DNA from: Lagopus muta
Lineage: Eukaryota; Chordata; Aves; Galliformes; Phasianidae
Length of the DNA: 64,000 nucleotides
Reading direction: 5' to 3'
Assembly (NCBI RefSeq): GCF_023343835.1
Contig: NC_064437.1
Location: 47,903,972-47,967,971 of the forward strand
Positions within the stretch are counted from its first letter, which is position 1. The number at the start of each line of letters is the position of its first letter. Shown here in pieces: positions 38,941-52,059 of the stretch. Both the position numbers and the translations under genes were made by a program. The notes under the pieces are model-generated. The model made no database searches. It was not told the origin of the DNA and saw only the letters and a list, made by a program, of their open reading frames with translations.

Positions 38941-41900
38941 CCCCTCAAACAGATGTGCACAGTGAAGGTAGCTGTGAATATGAAAAGGGAATCTTTGCAA
39001 TTTTCTTAGGTATTTCTCCTTCACTTCTGGAATGGTTCAGTGACATTGTTCTGAGGCCAAGCATGCAGATTTTTGGGAAATTAACTCCATTTGTCACAAT
39101 GTGTTGTAGGCACTCCATATTGTCCATAGCATTTGCATGAGGATATCTCTAGTTATTGAAAAAGGATAGAGCTCTGTAGTTCCTGTGTCTCGTTCAGTGT
39201 GTGATGTTTCAAGAAACTTTCTAAAGATGTGAAGATCCATGAAAGTTAATGGCATTCTAATCAGGGAATGACAGAATTGTTTTATTAATAATTACTAGTT
39301 AATATAACTGGAAAACTTACATGAAATGCTACACTTCCCACTCTTCTTCCTCAATTTTCTATCCAGATACAAACATTTACAACTTCAGAATATATTCATC
39401 CAAGCATAGCATGAGAAATGTGATGGATTTCACAGGAATGAGGATCATTTTTTTCACAGATTAACAATTCCATACGTACAACAAAAAACTTGAAAAAAGA
39501 TCCAATTTCTGAGATTCAAATGTTAAGACACAACTGTGTGTCTGATGTGCTTCAGTGAGGAAAGAGACATGCATCAGGATTGTGCTGCAGCAGCTCCTGC
39601 TCCGACTACTTTTGGGGCAGCCCCTATAGGGATACACAAAAGCAAGTGACTGTATTAAAGGCGAATCTGAATGTTTACCAGCACCTCTGGAAGGCATTCC
39701 TTTGCTTTCTGGCAGATCAATCTCAGGAAAGAGAAAACTATGCCAAACTTTTTGCTTGTTATTTTTTCGTCAGCTGCAGGCTGGATATTAAGGGGTCTAT
39801 ATACTAAGTAGGAGGCCCAATAAATAACAAAAAGCCAAGCATCATTTAACCCATCAGGTAGCTGAACACCACACAGATGTTTGCTCCCTCCCCCCAAGTG
39901 GATGAGGAAGTGTACTGGAAACTGAACAGGACTTGTGGGTTGACATCAAAACTATTTACCAAGACAGAAGAGGAAAATGGAAACAGAAGTGCAGTGATAA
40001 CTATATGTAGGCGCAATGCAATTATTTTTCACCTGCTGACTGATGTACAGTGATAATACAACTGCCTGCCAACCCACAGCTGTCAGCAACACAAGATCTC
40101 ATCCCCTTCTGAATTAAGGAAAATAAGTTTAGTTAGAAGTTATGTGCCTTCATGGGGTACTGTATCAGCAGCTACAGATCTGTCCTTTCTAAGGCAGGTT
40201 TTAGCTGCCAGTAATAAATGCTTTTCTGCAGACTTAGACAGTCAGTACAGACAGTGAGTCTCCTGTTTCTCCAAATAACATTGTTAGCTATCCTATATCT
40301 GCAGTGCAAGGCAACAGGGTAGGACAGTAAAGCCATACATTAACAAAGAAGCAGAGGATTTGTGGACGGAGTTGTAGCCAATAAGACAACCAGCTAGAGC
40401 TAAGTCAGCATCCTCCAACTTGACCCAGGTCAGAGAGTACACAGCAAGAGAGACATCTGTTCTTCATCAGAAAAGACCACCAGACAACCACTGAGAGATA
40501 CCACGCATGTGCAAAAGAACTAAGACTTGGGGCAGGGAAAAATGTCAGTCATTCTGGGGACTCACTGTAATAACCCAACCTTTTCTTAGACATCTAATGC
40601 ATATGCAAGCAACTTGTTCTTTAAATATGTGCCTTTCTTGCCATCTGGCATACAGACTTGGAGGGAATACCCCCCCCCCCCCCCTCATCCAGCATAAGGA
40701 TGCATCCAACATTGAGTAAACATACCTGCTTTATGATTATTCTGGTTATAGTGTTTGATTCCACACATCACCACCAACCAACAGCCAGCATTGCCTGAGC
40801 AATGGCTGCCCTCTAGACAACTTCCCACAGCTTTATGGCCATCTGCGTGGTATCAGAAAATGCTAAAACAGCAACTGGTATCATTTATTCAGGGAAAGGG
40901 ACACAGTTATTTACAGATCATGAGCTGCAGAACACTGTTAGCCAGGATGTAGATACTAAGTTTATATGTATTCAGAAGTAATTGGGCAAAGCCATGTCAG
41001 AAAAATCCATTGAGGGTACTCAAAAATGCCCAGGAATTTCTGGATGCTGGAGAGCAATCAAGAAACAATTCCTCCATGGCTGCATTGCTGCTACTCTTGG
41101 GACCTCATTTTCAGCCAATGTTAGACAGGATCCTGATCCAACTTGACTGTTGTCATGATGTTGTGCACCCATCCTCAGGCTCCCATGTCCATACATCAAA
41201 ATGTATTACCTAATTGAACGTTTTCATTTTGCAGATTAGCCTGTGGAAAGCATCGTGTTCATTCTGCTGTGAATTACATCTGCTGCTAAAATCTTATCAT
41301 TTTCAGGTAGGATTCTTTTTAGCTCCTTGCAGAAAATCACACTGTCAACTTAAGCCATTAAAAGACAAAGGCTTTGCCATCACCAGAGGTAATAAGATTC
41401 AATAGGTTCAGCATTCAACAATTTACAAAACATGCCTACTTGTAACATGCTGTGCTGGTAGGACTCAAGATAAGTAACAAACCTTGTTATTATTTTTCAG
41501 GTGACTTCAGAAATGCCATTTGACCAGCTAGCACATGAGGTTTCTGAACTCACAGGACCCAAAACACAACCAAATTGATTCAGGACCAAGCCAGTGACGT
41601 GACTTCTGCTCTTCAGTCATTTAGAACATATAACAGATTGCTACGTCCTCGTTTGGTCTCTGAAAGGGCAAGGAAGTTCAGGCCTTATCACCTGTTGTGT
41701 GATCAGTACAGTGACCTCAGCAGTAAAACACTCTGTTGTTCCTGTTGCTGATCATCTTTGAACAAAATTTAGCTCTAAATTACAGTCAGCATTAAGTGAG
41801 AAGAGGCCCTTCCCCAAGTCAGGCAGCAAGTCAGGAATTGGGACAGCAAGCTGTTAAGCTTGCATGGTTTGAAAACAGTGCATATCAATAAGAAAGATGT

Positions 41901-41960
41901 TGATGGACAAACTCAGCAATTGACAAAGTCTCAGAGAAGCTCAGCAATCATTTAGTAGCA
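38941..41960. repeat. Diverged partial copy of the unit's intergenic part
   Basis: This stretch follows the order of positions 1-1540 of unit 1 but with many substitutions and insertions. Examples are the blocks around 39560-39640 (matching 420-480), 39840-39900 (matching 660-720) and 41400-41930 (matching 990-1530). Similarity stops near 41960, just before the relic CYP exon would start. The stretch 40100-41200 has little counterpart in the other units and shows no gene. This is most simply the old left flank of the ancestral gene, from which the array expanded. No intact coding sequence is visible. Confidence 0.75.
40670..40684. repeat. Homopolymer C15
   Basis: A run of 15 C. No gene context. 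Confidence 0.9.
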
Positions 41961-44643
41961 GAACCTTTTGTTAGGCTATCAGATATCAGTTTACTACTAC
42001 AATATAGAAAACAGATTAAATGTAATGCATTTCAAACATGAAGAAAAAAGGGAATAGTTATGAACACTAGGTACTATAATATGTACCTTCACTACATTTT
42101 CAGTCCTGTCAGAGACAGAATCACAGACATTGCAGAGGGAGTTGGGAAGACAAAGGAAGAAATCAGGGAAACTACACAGCACTAAAAAGTGATGCCATCA
42201 AATTGCATAGCCTGTATAGGAAGGTTGTAGCAGGAAGGCTGTCCTTTACTGTGCTGACATCATCTTCCCATCAATTGTTAGAAAGCTGGGACATTACAGT
42301 TTCTTCAGCAAGTAGCCCAAAGTGTGATGCAGAATGCAGAAGAACACAGCACCAGCAATTCTCCTCATCCGCCTAAAATTCCATACAAGATCCCTCAGAC
42401 AGATTTACATATTTTCTAGTTCTTTGGAAATCTTCAGTTTTTGATTGGAGGATACTGCAGAAACCACAGGGATTTTCACTTCATTTTTTCAGGCGTTTGT
42501 ATCCATCAGATGGGATTTATCCTAACCACGGCAAAATAGAGCAAATACAGTAAAAGTGCAAATCACATTTCCCAACTCTAAATTGTAGGCAAGAAAATGT
42601 AGAATAACTTGAGAAAGAAAGACTGTGGAAGGAACTGGAAGGAAATGAAGGAAGCGTGTCTAATATAGAACTCATCAAAGAAAAGTGCAGAGAGCTCAGG
42701 GTGGTATGGGGGATCCACTGCAAGAAGGTAAGCAGTGAGTAAGCAGTGGGACCACTGGATACAAAGACAGAGACATAGGTGTCAGGGAGCTCAATTAGTT
42801 CCCTTGGCTGATGACCCCAAGTCATTTCCTAAGGGGTTATGCCAACTGCATGGTGATAGAAGGAAATGGAGAACCTTGGAGCTTTCTGGCATGAGTTTTC
42901 TGCAAATTATGCCAGACTGGGACTGCTATGACTGTTATGAAATGCTCTGACAGGAACTGGCCAGCTGTCACAGCCCCATAGTTCATGACCCGCATCCCAT
43001 GAGGAACAAGAACTTGCATGAACTCACTGCATTAGGAGATGGACAAACAAGGATCTTCTGGTGGGACATTAGCAGCAGTGGCTTGGAAGGTAAGAAAAAA
43101 TATGAATTTATGAATGAACCAAAGCCAATGTTCACACAGTTAAAGCAAGCATGTTTCATGCTGAAGTGAGATGTTTTAAGCTTATGATTATATTTCAGTT
43201 TCATTTAATTCATTACACTGATTGACCTGTTCTCTTCTGTGGCAACTGTCATAATTTGGGTCTTGATTCTCTCACTTTACCCCAAAGCTATAGCATACAA
43301 CAAGCTCTTTAAAGTTCCTCACCACTACGTTTCATGCAAGACACCACTGGGTAAATGACCCCAAGAAAAAGACTTTTGTTGCAGTTCTCACCTCTTCTAA
43401 GAGGGAGTGGTGGTTCAGCTCCTTCTCTAGCCATCATCATTAACCATACATATCATCCCTTTTGGAAGTGGTCATATCAAACACGTGCTCTCTCAAATGT
43501 GATGGGTGTGCTATGTGCTCTGTCTAAAGCTCATGTGGAATAGTGGAAGAGAAGGAATCTGCTATGATTTCTTTTCCACACTCGAGAGGTATGAAAAACA
43601 TGGCCTTTCAACAACAACAACAACAAAAAAGTCAATAACAATTACATAACAATAACAACAAAATCTGGTTATGTACTGCTGCCTTATGAATTTCAGATGA
43701 GTCTCCTTGTAGTTAGTGCTAAGGAAAAAGATATACAGTGATCCACAGTGGCACAGTACACTGTCTCCTGTTAGTTTTCAATAGGTCAAATGATCCAACA
43801 AAACAAGATATAAACAAGAAGCTAACCAGGCATATGGTACAGCCTTTCTGATAAGGACTGGGCAAGAAAGATATTTGATTTATCAGTTCAGATGAGTTGG
43901 TTAAAGGTTTCTTAATGAACTCAGTTCATCCAGGCATTGGCCGAGAGGATCCAACAACAGAAATTCTGCGTAGCTTTTTCATTGTACCTTTTGGTGCAAA
44001 GTACATTGAAATCTTAGACTACAGTTTTTAAGGAAGAACTATTGTTGCTTATTTCATCCAAGTGTGCTTGACAGCGCCTGCGAGTTAAGTGAGGGTTAAG
44101 AAAAGTAGCATCACCACCCTTGTTTTACATCATAAAGTGTTTGTTTTTCTAAGACTGCATCGTTTCCCCATGCCCTTGACTCAATGCCTTAACTAGATTC
44201 ATACTTATGCCATTGTGGCTCATGCCATAATTGTCCCACCTACACTGTACTGCTGGAAGGCAAGGCTATACAAGGGTCAAGGAGGCATTTCTGAGGTGTT
44301 CCTGCAATGAAAGAAAATAAAGCTTGGTTGATTAATAATAAGGAGTAATTGGGAGTAAAGAACAAACTTACTTAAATGAGATAAAGCAAGCATATAAAGA
44401 AATACAGTTTTCTGGATTACTTTATAACCACAGTATATGAATTTAAAATGGATTTTAAATTGCTTGCTTTAGCCAGTTCTTTTTTTTTTCTTTTCATTCC
44501 AGTTTCTACTGATATGTACAGGAATTTTTCAGCTACTGGTGCCCTGGATGTTTAGTCTTCATTTAATTCAATGCTCACCCTGTCTGTGTGTAAGGAATAG
44601 TCTGATACACTATTTATGGCTGTGCCAGATTAAGCAAAATTTT

Positions 44644-44683
<40 letters not shown>

Positions 44684-46008
44684 GACGACACAAAGAAAAC
44701 AAATTCCTTTCCTTGTCTGCTTCTTCTCTCACTTCTTTCCATTTATTTTCAAATTTTAGTTCCAAAGGAAAAGTCAAAACCAAGTTGGCATGAAATGACT
44801 ATATCAGTCAGAACTTAGCCATTCTGTTCTCATTTCATTTTGCCATCGGGCAGCAGAACAGTACTGCTGGAAGTCAACTCTAAGGAGGAGTAGACAAAGT
44901 CATACACTCACAGCCAATGGTCCACATCAGGAAATAAATAAATAAATAAAATCACTGCCAGAGTATTTTCCTTTTAGTTCCCTAAAGACTCCAAACACAC
45001 TTCCCACCTAAACCAAAACTGTAAATAAGAAGCCCTAGTGACAGGTGTCAATACACAAGGACAATACAAAATTTTTCCCCTCTTAAAAGAAAATAAACAC
45101 TTCCAGCAGTCTGCAGATCTACAGAGTTCTCAGGTGCTCTGCAGTCTCTTTCCTCCCAGAGCACCTCATATACCTCACTGGTAGCACAGTGTTGTATTAC
45201 CCAACCAGCCACATGCGGTGCGATTACATCCATAGAGAAGGGCCACGAAGCCACCTTACAAAGAGCTGAGAGGAAGGAAGTGAAAGAACTGTAGCTCCAG
45301 CAGAAGGTAATCTGTGTTGTTTTTTTTTGTTTGTTTGTTTTTTGTTTGTTTGTTTTTCCCATTTGTTTGTTTTGTTTTCCTATTTTCATCCAAATCAAGT
45401 AAGTTTTGGAAAGCAAACAAACACTGTGTGTTATCACAGTGGTGTTTCAGTAAACAAAACCACCCAGCTTTATTCTAAAGTCCATGTCCTCTAACATCAA
45501 AAGTGTGGTAAAATTGTTTTTAATTAAATTATTGCTTAGCAAAAGCAAAGTCCTTGCAGCATGATCAAAGAGGTAGTTTATGGAGTTGGCAGGCTACTGC
45601 CTGCCACTAATGCATTCTCCTTGGCAGAGAGCTAGTTTGGAACAGTGTTTAGAAATAATATCATCATTAACCAGCTCACTGAAAGGCTACCAATATTAAC
45701 CAATATTAACGAATATTGTGTTATTCTGAAAGATAAACAACTGCTGCTCCACTAGTCTGTTCATTTCTGAGCAAAACAGGAGGAGGCAAGAAGGAGCCCG
45801 CCCCATTACTTTTCCGTCCCACGAGGGATCGTGGGGATAGGATGCTCCGTGTGTTATGAGATCCCATTGCCCTCTACTGGCTGTTCTGGCCATGCTGGGG
45901 TTTGCAGGCATCCAACTTTGTGCTTTCCCCGTGTTTGTTTTTTTAGTTCCAGGCTAATGCCATTATCACCATACAATCCAGTCCCCTTAACAGGGGCTGG
46001 ACTCCTCT
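41961..46008. other. Intergenic stretch without recognised genes
   Basis: I see no exon-like or conserved coding sequence on either strand. Simple repeats are present: (CAA)n at 43609-43626, an A27 run followed by G9 at 44649-44684, (AAAT)n near 44937, and a (GTTT)n-rich run at 45315-45357. Short open frames here are random in length and composition. Confidence 0.6.
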
Positions 46009-46778
46009 CTATTCCTCTTTTTGTCTCAAACTCATTGACCATCTGCCCCCATCTGTCTTGCTTGGAGAAATAAACAGCATCCTCTTCTGGATACGTGGGA
46101 GATCAGGAAGGTCCAACATGTCAGCAGTGCACTGCTGGAGATCAAGGTCAGACTCTGCAACTACATTGTAAATGTGGCTGCAGGAATCCTCATCTGAGGC
46201 ATTGCTCCTGTAGTAGACAGAGTCATAGTCCTCTGTGTCAGTGCTATTGGACACAGCTGCAAGAATGGTAGCCTCTGAGTTCCTCGGAGAGAAAAAGTGA
46301 CGCCTGCATCCTGCTGCTGGGTGACCTGGCTGGCCCTGCACCTTCAGAAAGAAACATCTCTACTGGAGATTTTCCCATACTGGCTAAGTTGGCTTTGTCC
46401 AATGAAAGTTAGAATCTTCCCTCTCTACAGCAACTGATGAGTCTGCAGGTGAAGAAGGCAGGCACCTGTTTTTCTGTATCTCTTTACATTATTTGTACAT
46501 AGACTAAAAAAGAAACAATATGAACTTATTAGGAAGCAGAGGGCATATCTCTATGCCTTGGGGAATTTGGTGAAGGCAAATGCATCAAAAGAAGTGGTTT
46601 CACAACAACACCTCTGGCAGTGAAGTATTAACCTTATTATGTATTAACATTATTATGTTGTTGATACATGAACAAATCCCATTCTGCTCTTCTTCCTCCC
46701 ATCAGGAATTTGGAACAAGTTTTGGGCAGATTACTTCAGAATCCTTCACCCAAGGATTTATCTAGGATTTATCAGTCT

Positions 46779-47140
46779 GGAAAAGAGGAGGTTCAGGGTT
46801 AGTCTTGTCACTCTCTACAGCCACATGAAAGGAAGTTGTAGTGAGGTGGAGTTCAGCCTCTTCTCTGAGGTGAATAGTGACAGGATGAGAGGTAATGGCC
46901 TAGCATTGCTCCAGGGAGGTTCAGGTTAGATATTAGGAAAAAAAAAAAAAAAATCTTCTCATAAAGTGATACTGCATTGGAACAGGCAGCTAAGGGAGAT
47001 GGTGATGTCACTGTCTCTGAAGGCGTTCAGAAACGTGTAGATGTAGCACTAAGGGATGTGGGTTAGTGGGCCTGGTGGAGATGAGTTGATGGACTAGATG
47101 ATCTTAGAGATCTTTTCCAACCTTAGTGATTCTATAGTGT
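46779..47140 (+). mobile_element. CR1 LINE 3' fragment
   Basis: Typical CR1 3' end: CTCTACAGCCACATGAAAGG-like start, GATTAGATATTAGG-type block, GATCTTAGAGATC and a terminal ATTCTATAG. Plus orientation, 5'-truncated as most CR1 copies are. Confidence 0.8.
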
Positions 47141-47334
47141 ACGTGTAGGCTCTAGAGATGTGCAGATTGGTCAGCACAGATCTAACCCCCCCCCGGCCCA
47201 CTCCACCAAGATCTATAGCTGTATAATCAAAGAATATTAGGATAGCATAATCACAAACTAAACAAGAGAGTTAGGCAAAGCAGACTATGATAACAAAAGA
47301 GAATAAATAGAAAGCTTACCCCTATCCTGGGCTC

Positions 47335-47511
47335 ACTCACAGAATAGCAGCAGAGGCAATCTCCAGAAGAGATCTTTCCCTATTGGTAGCCAGCCCTTAA
47401 ATAGGTCTAGGAGGAGTGGAGCCAGGCTTGCCTGTGCTCCTCTGGCTGACTCATTGCTCACCTCAGGTGATCAATCAGAGGTTCAGGCTGTGACTCAGCA
47501 GTTCCCATACA
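47335..47511 (-). repeat. TATGGGA-type LTR-like repeat, reverse copy
   Basis: On the minus strand it starts TGTATGGGAAC at 47511 and follows the same order of motifs (TGATCACCT, GGAGCCAGGC, ATTTAAGG, GGAGATTGC) as the copies in the CYP units, with about 80 percent similarity by eye. The other end is not defined. Confidence 0.6.
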
Positions 47512-50452
47512 TATACCAAAGTATCTGAAAGTAAGGCACATGCTGCTCCCCTCCTCTAACACTGAATTTTGTGAGACAGCACAGTAGTGTCTGAGAGACC
47601 ATAAGCCTGCTCTACTACAAGCAGTCAACATGGAAATGCACAGCTCTGTGCTGGCCCATTTATCGTTCTTCCATCATGTATAGTTCAGAAGAGTTTTGGG
47701 TCTGTTAGACACAAAGGACTCTCTAGATGGTTCTAACACACCTACCCACGCAGTTCTTGTTGAAGTACAGGAGGATATTTGCATAAAAGTGTCTCCCCTT
47801 TTCTCCTAGCCTTCTTCTCCCATATCGATTAGATCTTTAGCAACACAACTGTTCTAGCAAAAGTTGGATGTTTTCAAGGCTGTGAGCCTTCCCTTGAGTA
47901 GGAGCAGCCCTTGTGGATATTACTAATTACTCATCAGTGAAACTGAACATCCAGTTACAAGGTTGAGGAAAAAAAAAAAAAAGGTTCAAGTGAATATTAT
48001 TACCTGATTGCTTGTTTTTCCTGTGTGATCACTTCATGTATGGCAGAAAATGCTGGTCTCCTGGTGGGGTTGTTATTCCAACAGAATTTGATGCACTCAG
48101 TCAATTTGGAGAACTTTGGGAAGCTGAAATCTCTTGACTCCGTGAATTTTAGAATCTGTTCTCATTTATCCAGATAACAAAAACAATGTTATGTTCACTT
48201 TCTGAAAACTGGTGCCTGGATGGACAGTTTGGCCCCACCATGATCATGCTGTCAATAAAGAGAATAGCTCACGCTGCATTGCATAATTGCATAACGAAGA
48301 GTAATTTTTATGTGTTAATTGAAGTTAATAGGAACAAATAACTCCTCAAGAAGAGGTTTTGTGTAGCTGTTGGGTAAATCCTTTAGCAATGTGCTTGAGT
48401 TTATACTGCAGCCTTTTATTACTGAGGGCAATAATCAATTTCTTTCATCTGCAGATGAAATGTATTTTCAAAAAACTTTGCAGAAATTTAACAGCATTGA
48501 GAGCTGTACTCAGCCACCACACTCAGCCAACAGGTTGAAAAGTCATTGTGGTGAAAAAAGGGGTGAGGGTGCCAAAAAACCAATGGATGTAGAGCCACAG
48601 TACCATCAGGTAGGTCTCCTGCCCAGAAAACTGGGCTAAATGCATGAGCAGGGAAGGAGGAAGGTTCTCATGAAGCCTGAGTACAGCTCTCATATAGGAA
48701 AATGAAGAGGAAGAGAAGAAAAGATTATATGTAAAATACAATTTTCTGTCTAAGAAGGTAATCTTATGACTGACATTACAGGGCCTACACTACATGCATG
48801 GTGGAACGGTTTTCAGACTATTTACTGAATTATGGAGAAAATAATGATCTATTGACAAATGACAACATCTGTACTAGGGGTGAGGGAGTTTTTCTTTTCA
48901 CACGTGAAAAAGAAGAAACAGAGAATGGGTCTAACCATCCCTAGCAATGCTTGAGTTACAAAGAGGCTGAATTGCCTCTCAAAATTCCCCTACCATCCTT
49001 ACTTCCTTGCTGTTCAACAAGTGGAAAGGTTTCAGTGGCTTGAACATGTGTACGTAGCTCAAATGTGCCATTAAAGCTTCCCACATCACGATCCCAAAAC
49101 TAAAGACATCTGATGCTCTGGAATAGAACCCATAATTTCTCACCTCTGGGGCAGCCGTATGGACAAATGCCTTAGCCCCAAAAAAGGGCTAAGGCACTGA
49201 AGAGAAATGGGGCACAAGGCACAGCAGCATTTTATAGACATACATTCGGATTCCTGAGAATATTCAAATTTTTTTCCACATTTTCTGCTTAACAAAAAGC
49301 AACAAGATAGTTTCTCTGAACTATGAGAGAACTAAGCTTTGCTGTTAGGACAGGTACAACATAGAAAATGGAAAACACACCTTTTAAAGAAAACACTCAT
49401 AATTTTCCCCATTTTCCATGTAAGGACAAGCTGGTGCTAAAGCTGTGGGTACATGGGTCAGAGTTTATAGTGGAAAAATGGATAGAAAAACGAGGGGAAA
49501 TAAAACATAACAATGTGCTTACCATTTGGCTGAGTCAGCTGGCATAGCTTTGTACACATAAGGCTCAGGCTCTGCCCCTGGATGGGGCAGACAGACCACG
49601 CTTCCACAGCGACCAACTTTTGCCACCATCTTTCAAAAGAAAAAGGAGAGAGGGTGAATTTAAGTTTACAGCATTTATCCCCTCTTTAGGATGAGCAGAA
49701 AGAATTCAGTAATCACAACAGTGAGGGAAGTGCTAGACAGATCATCTGTATTTCATCAACAGCAATCGGCACCAATGCTTCTTGGTTCAAGGATGAATAA
49801 TATGCATTTACCTGGCCATGGCATTTGTCTAAATTAACCTTTCAGAAGTTAGTAAATACAAGCTTTTTATACAGTGTATCTCACAGGACAGAGCTGAGCA
49901 TCTCCAGAAAATAATTAGGCACCTCTGTTTTGGAAACTTGCCTTGGCTTATGATAAATCATTGTCTGGGTTGATCTTTTTCATTGTATTAGCATTTCATT
50001 AAGGAAACACTAAGACTTTTTTTTTTAAAACAAAAAGTGCATCATTAAAATGTGAGAAACCATCTGTGACTATGGTGCTGTGCTTCTTAACATCCATCTC
50101 AGCATACTTTCTTGCTGATTTGCTGAGAGCTCATTTTGGGCAAGGGTCTACGTGGATGGAATTGAATTGTGTTTAAAGGCAGAAGTGGGCCAAGGAGAAG
50201 CAGGAAAAGAAGTTAGGGAATAATCAGAAATAAGACAGAAACAGTAGAAAACGCAAATACCTCTGGATAACTGACCAGAGCCAATGTAAATGTAACTGCA
50301 CTGCAGGTCGCAGTGTATGACCCTCCTAGAATGAAGATACGTCATGGCAGAAGCACTCGCTCCAGGCAAGTGAGAACTTTGTTGTCATCCATGCCAAGAT
50401 GTGCAGCAGCTTCTACTAGGGAGTGCAGATTGTCATGGAGAGGCTTGGAGAT

Positions 50453-51499
50453 CTGCAAAAGGGTGACATGAGAAAATGAAGAAGTGTCATCAAAGGGCAA
50501 ATACTTGCTAACAAGTTATCACGAAGCCAAGCTCTGCTGCTCTACATATTCCTCTCAGGAGCTTCCTACTCCCCAAGGAGTGTATGGCAAGATGCTCCAT
50601 TTTGCTCCAAGAACAAATGGTTTGCCCACTTTGCATTCAGATGCACTGTGCAGAGGTTCCCAGGCTGGGCAGAGCCTGCAGTCCTGCAAGCAGGGGCAAC
50701 AGAGCTGAGTCAGGAAGATGCGTTCAGTGAGGCGCAATGGGGATGCTATCTCACCCCTAAATGACAGGATTTCAGAAGCACACCCTCCCAGATGCCACAA
50801 GCAGTAGTACAGCAATCACATCTAGTCCTGCAGCAGTGCTTCACCACGGTTCCACCTTGCAAATGACACAAAGAGGGACAAAGTCTCTGACTCAGAGCTT
50901 GCAATCCTTTTCCTAAAAAACAGTCCTTCAGTATACTTCTTCATTCACTTCCTTGCAGCTCATTCAGTCCCTGCTGTCGCTAAATGCACTGTCAAACACT
51001 TTTTATGATCCCTCAGTGAATGTTAGCTCTACACTGCTGCTCAGCTCCTGAAAATGCACAGAAGTGTACCACATAGCCATTACCATGACATGCTTCACAT
51101 GGCTACAACTACACTTCTCACGGGAGGAGTGCAAAGCATCAGCAAGTCTGCAAAGGTAACAGTCTCATTCCTCAGTCTGCCTAGAGGAACTGAGTGGGAT
51201 CTCAGGTCAAGAGGCGACAAATCCTGGCAGCAGCTAATGTGTCAAGAAAATCTCTGTATGCAGAAAGTATTCTTTGCTCTACCACGCTGCAGAACTTCTC
51301 TTGACCTCAGAAGAATTGCTCTAGATTAAAATGGGAATTAATAAGAGTGGAATTACCCAGTAATGTTTCCATCATCTGCAGAAAGAGCTCATCATGGTAT
51401 GATCATGGACTGACCTTCAGCCTTGGCCAGGTGAACCTCTAGGAAAGGACAGGCTATAGCCTAGTTCTCAGTTGACTGTGAAAGTCAGATAGTTAGAGA
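50453..51499. other. Stretch upstream of the kinase-like exons, nothing recognised
   Basis: The missing N-terminal kinase exons would be expected here on the minus strand. I could not identify a glycine loop or VAIK motif in any frame. Confidence 0.4.
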
Positions 51500-51815
51500 A
51501 AAACAAATCACAGAATCACACAGAATCACAGGATTGTGGGGGTTGGAAGGGTCCTCCAGAGATCATCGAGTCCAACCCCCCTGCCAAAGCAGGTTCCCTA
51601 CAGCATGTCGCACAGGTAGGCGTCCAGGCAGGTCTTGAACATCTCCAGAGAAGGAGACTCCACCACCCCCCTGGGCAGCCTGTTCCAGTGCTCCGTCACC
51701 CTCACCGTAAAGAAGTTCTTACACACATTCATTCAAAACTTCCTATGCTGCAGCTTATGTCCGTTTCCCCTAGAAACTCTGGTGTGAAGCTCCACCTTCA
51801 TCTCCCTTGCTTACA
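51500..51815 (-). mobile_element. CR1 LINE 3' fragment, reverse
   Basis: Starts with the tandem CACAGAATCAC of a CR1 3' end and continues through GGTTGGAAGGGTCC, GTCCAACCCC and CTGGGCAGCCTGTTCC. This is the reverse complement of a CR1 tail. It is one of the better preserved CR1 copies in the window. Confidence 0.9.
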
Positions 51816-52059
51816 GGAAAAGCAAAAAGCTCACAGATAACTAGTATCTCCCTATTACTGCTGTGAATAGCCCTTACTAAAATGTCCATCTCTGTTTTCA
51901 GAGAGAAGAAAAATGACCTTTAATCTGCTTGCTCTACAGGGACACTCTAACATATTGTGGATATTAATTATTTAACTTATTAATGAATCCTACAGTGAGA
52001 TGAGAAGGAGAAGCACACAACAAACTGTAATTTAAAGTGTCATTTAAGTCCCTAGTTCG

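Larger units (their letters stand above)
46009..50452 (-). pseudogene. Protein-kinase-like gene, decaying, five 3' exons
   Basis: Minus-strand exons proposed: 50261-50452, 49523-49629, 49003-49156, 48004-48155, 46009-46303 (stop TAG at 46009). They encode in order a catalytic-loop segment (YLHSRRVIHCDL), an activation-segment region (KVGRCGSVV where DFG is expected, ending SAKW), APEV plus SDVFSFGIVMWEAL (subdomains VIII-IX), a subdomain XI segment (CWNNNPTRRPAF), and a 97-residue acidic tail with DYDSVYYR. The last three exons join in phase. Damage: a 1-nt frameshift in the first exon just before YLHS, AC instead of AG before the third exon (49157-49158), and a phase clash between the first two. 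The N-lobe exons were not found. The subfamily is not recognised; a relic or a poorly assembled real gene are both possible. Confidence 0.65.
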
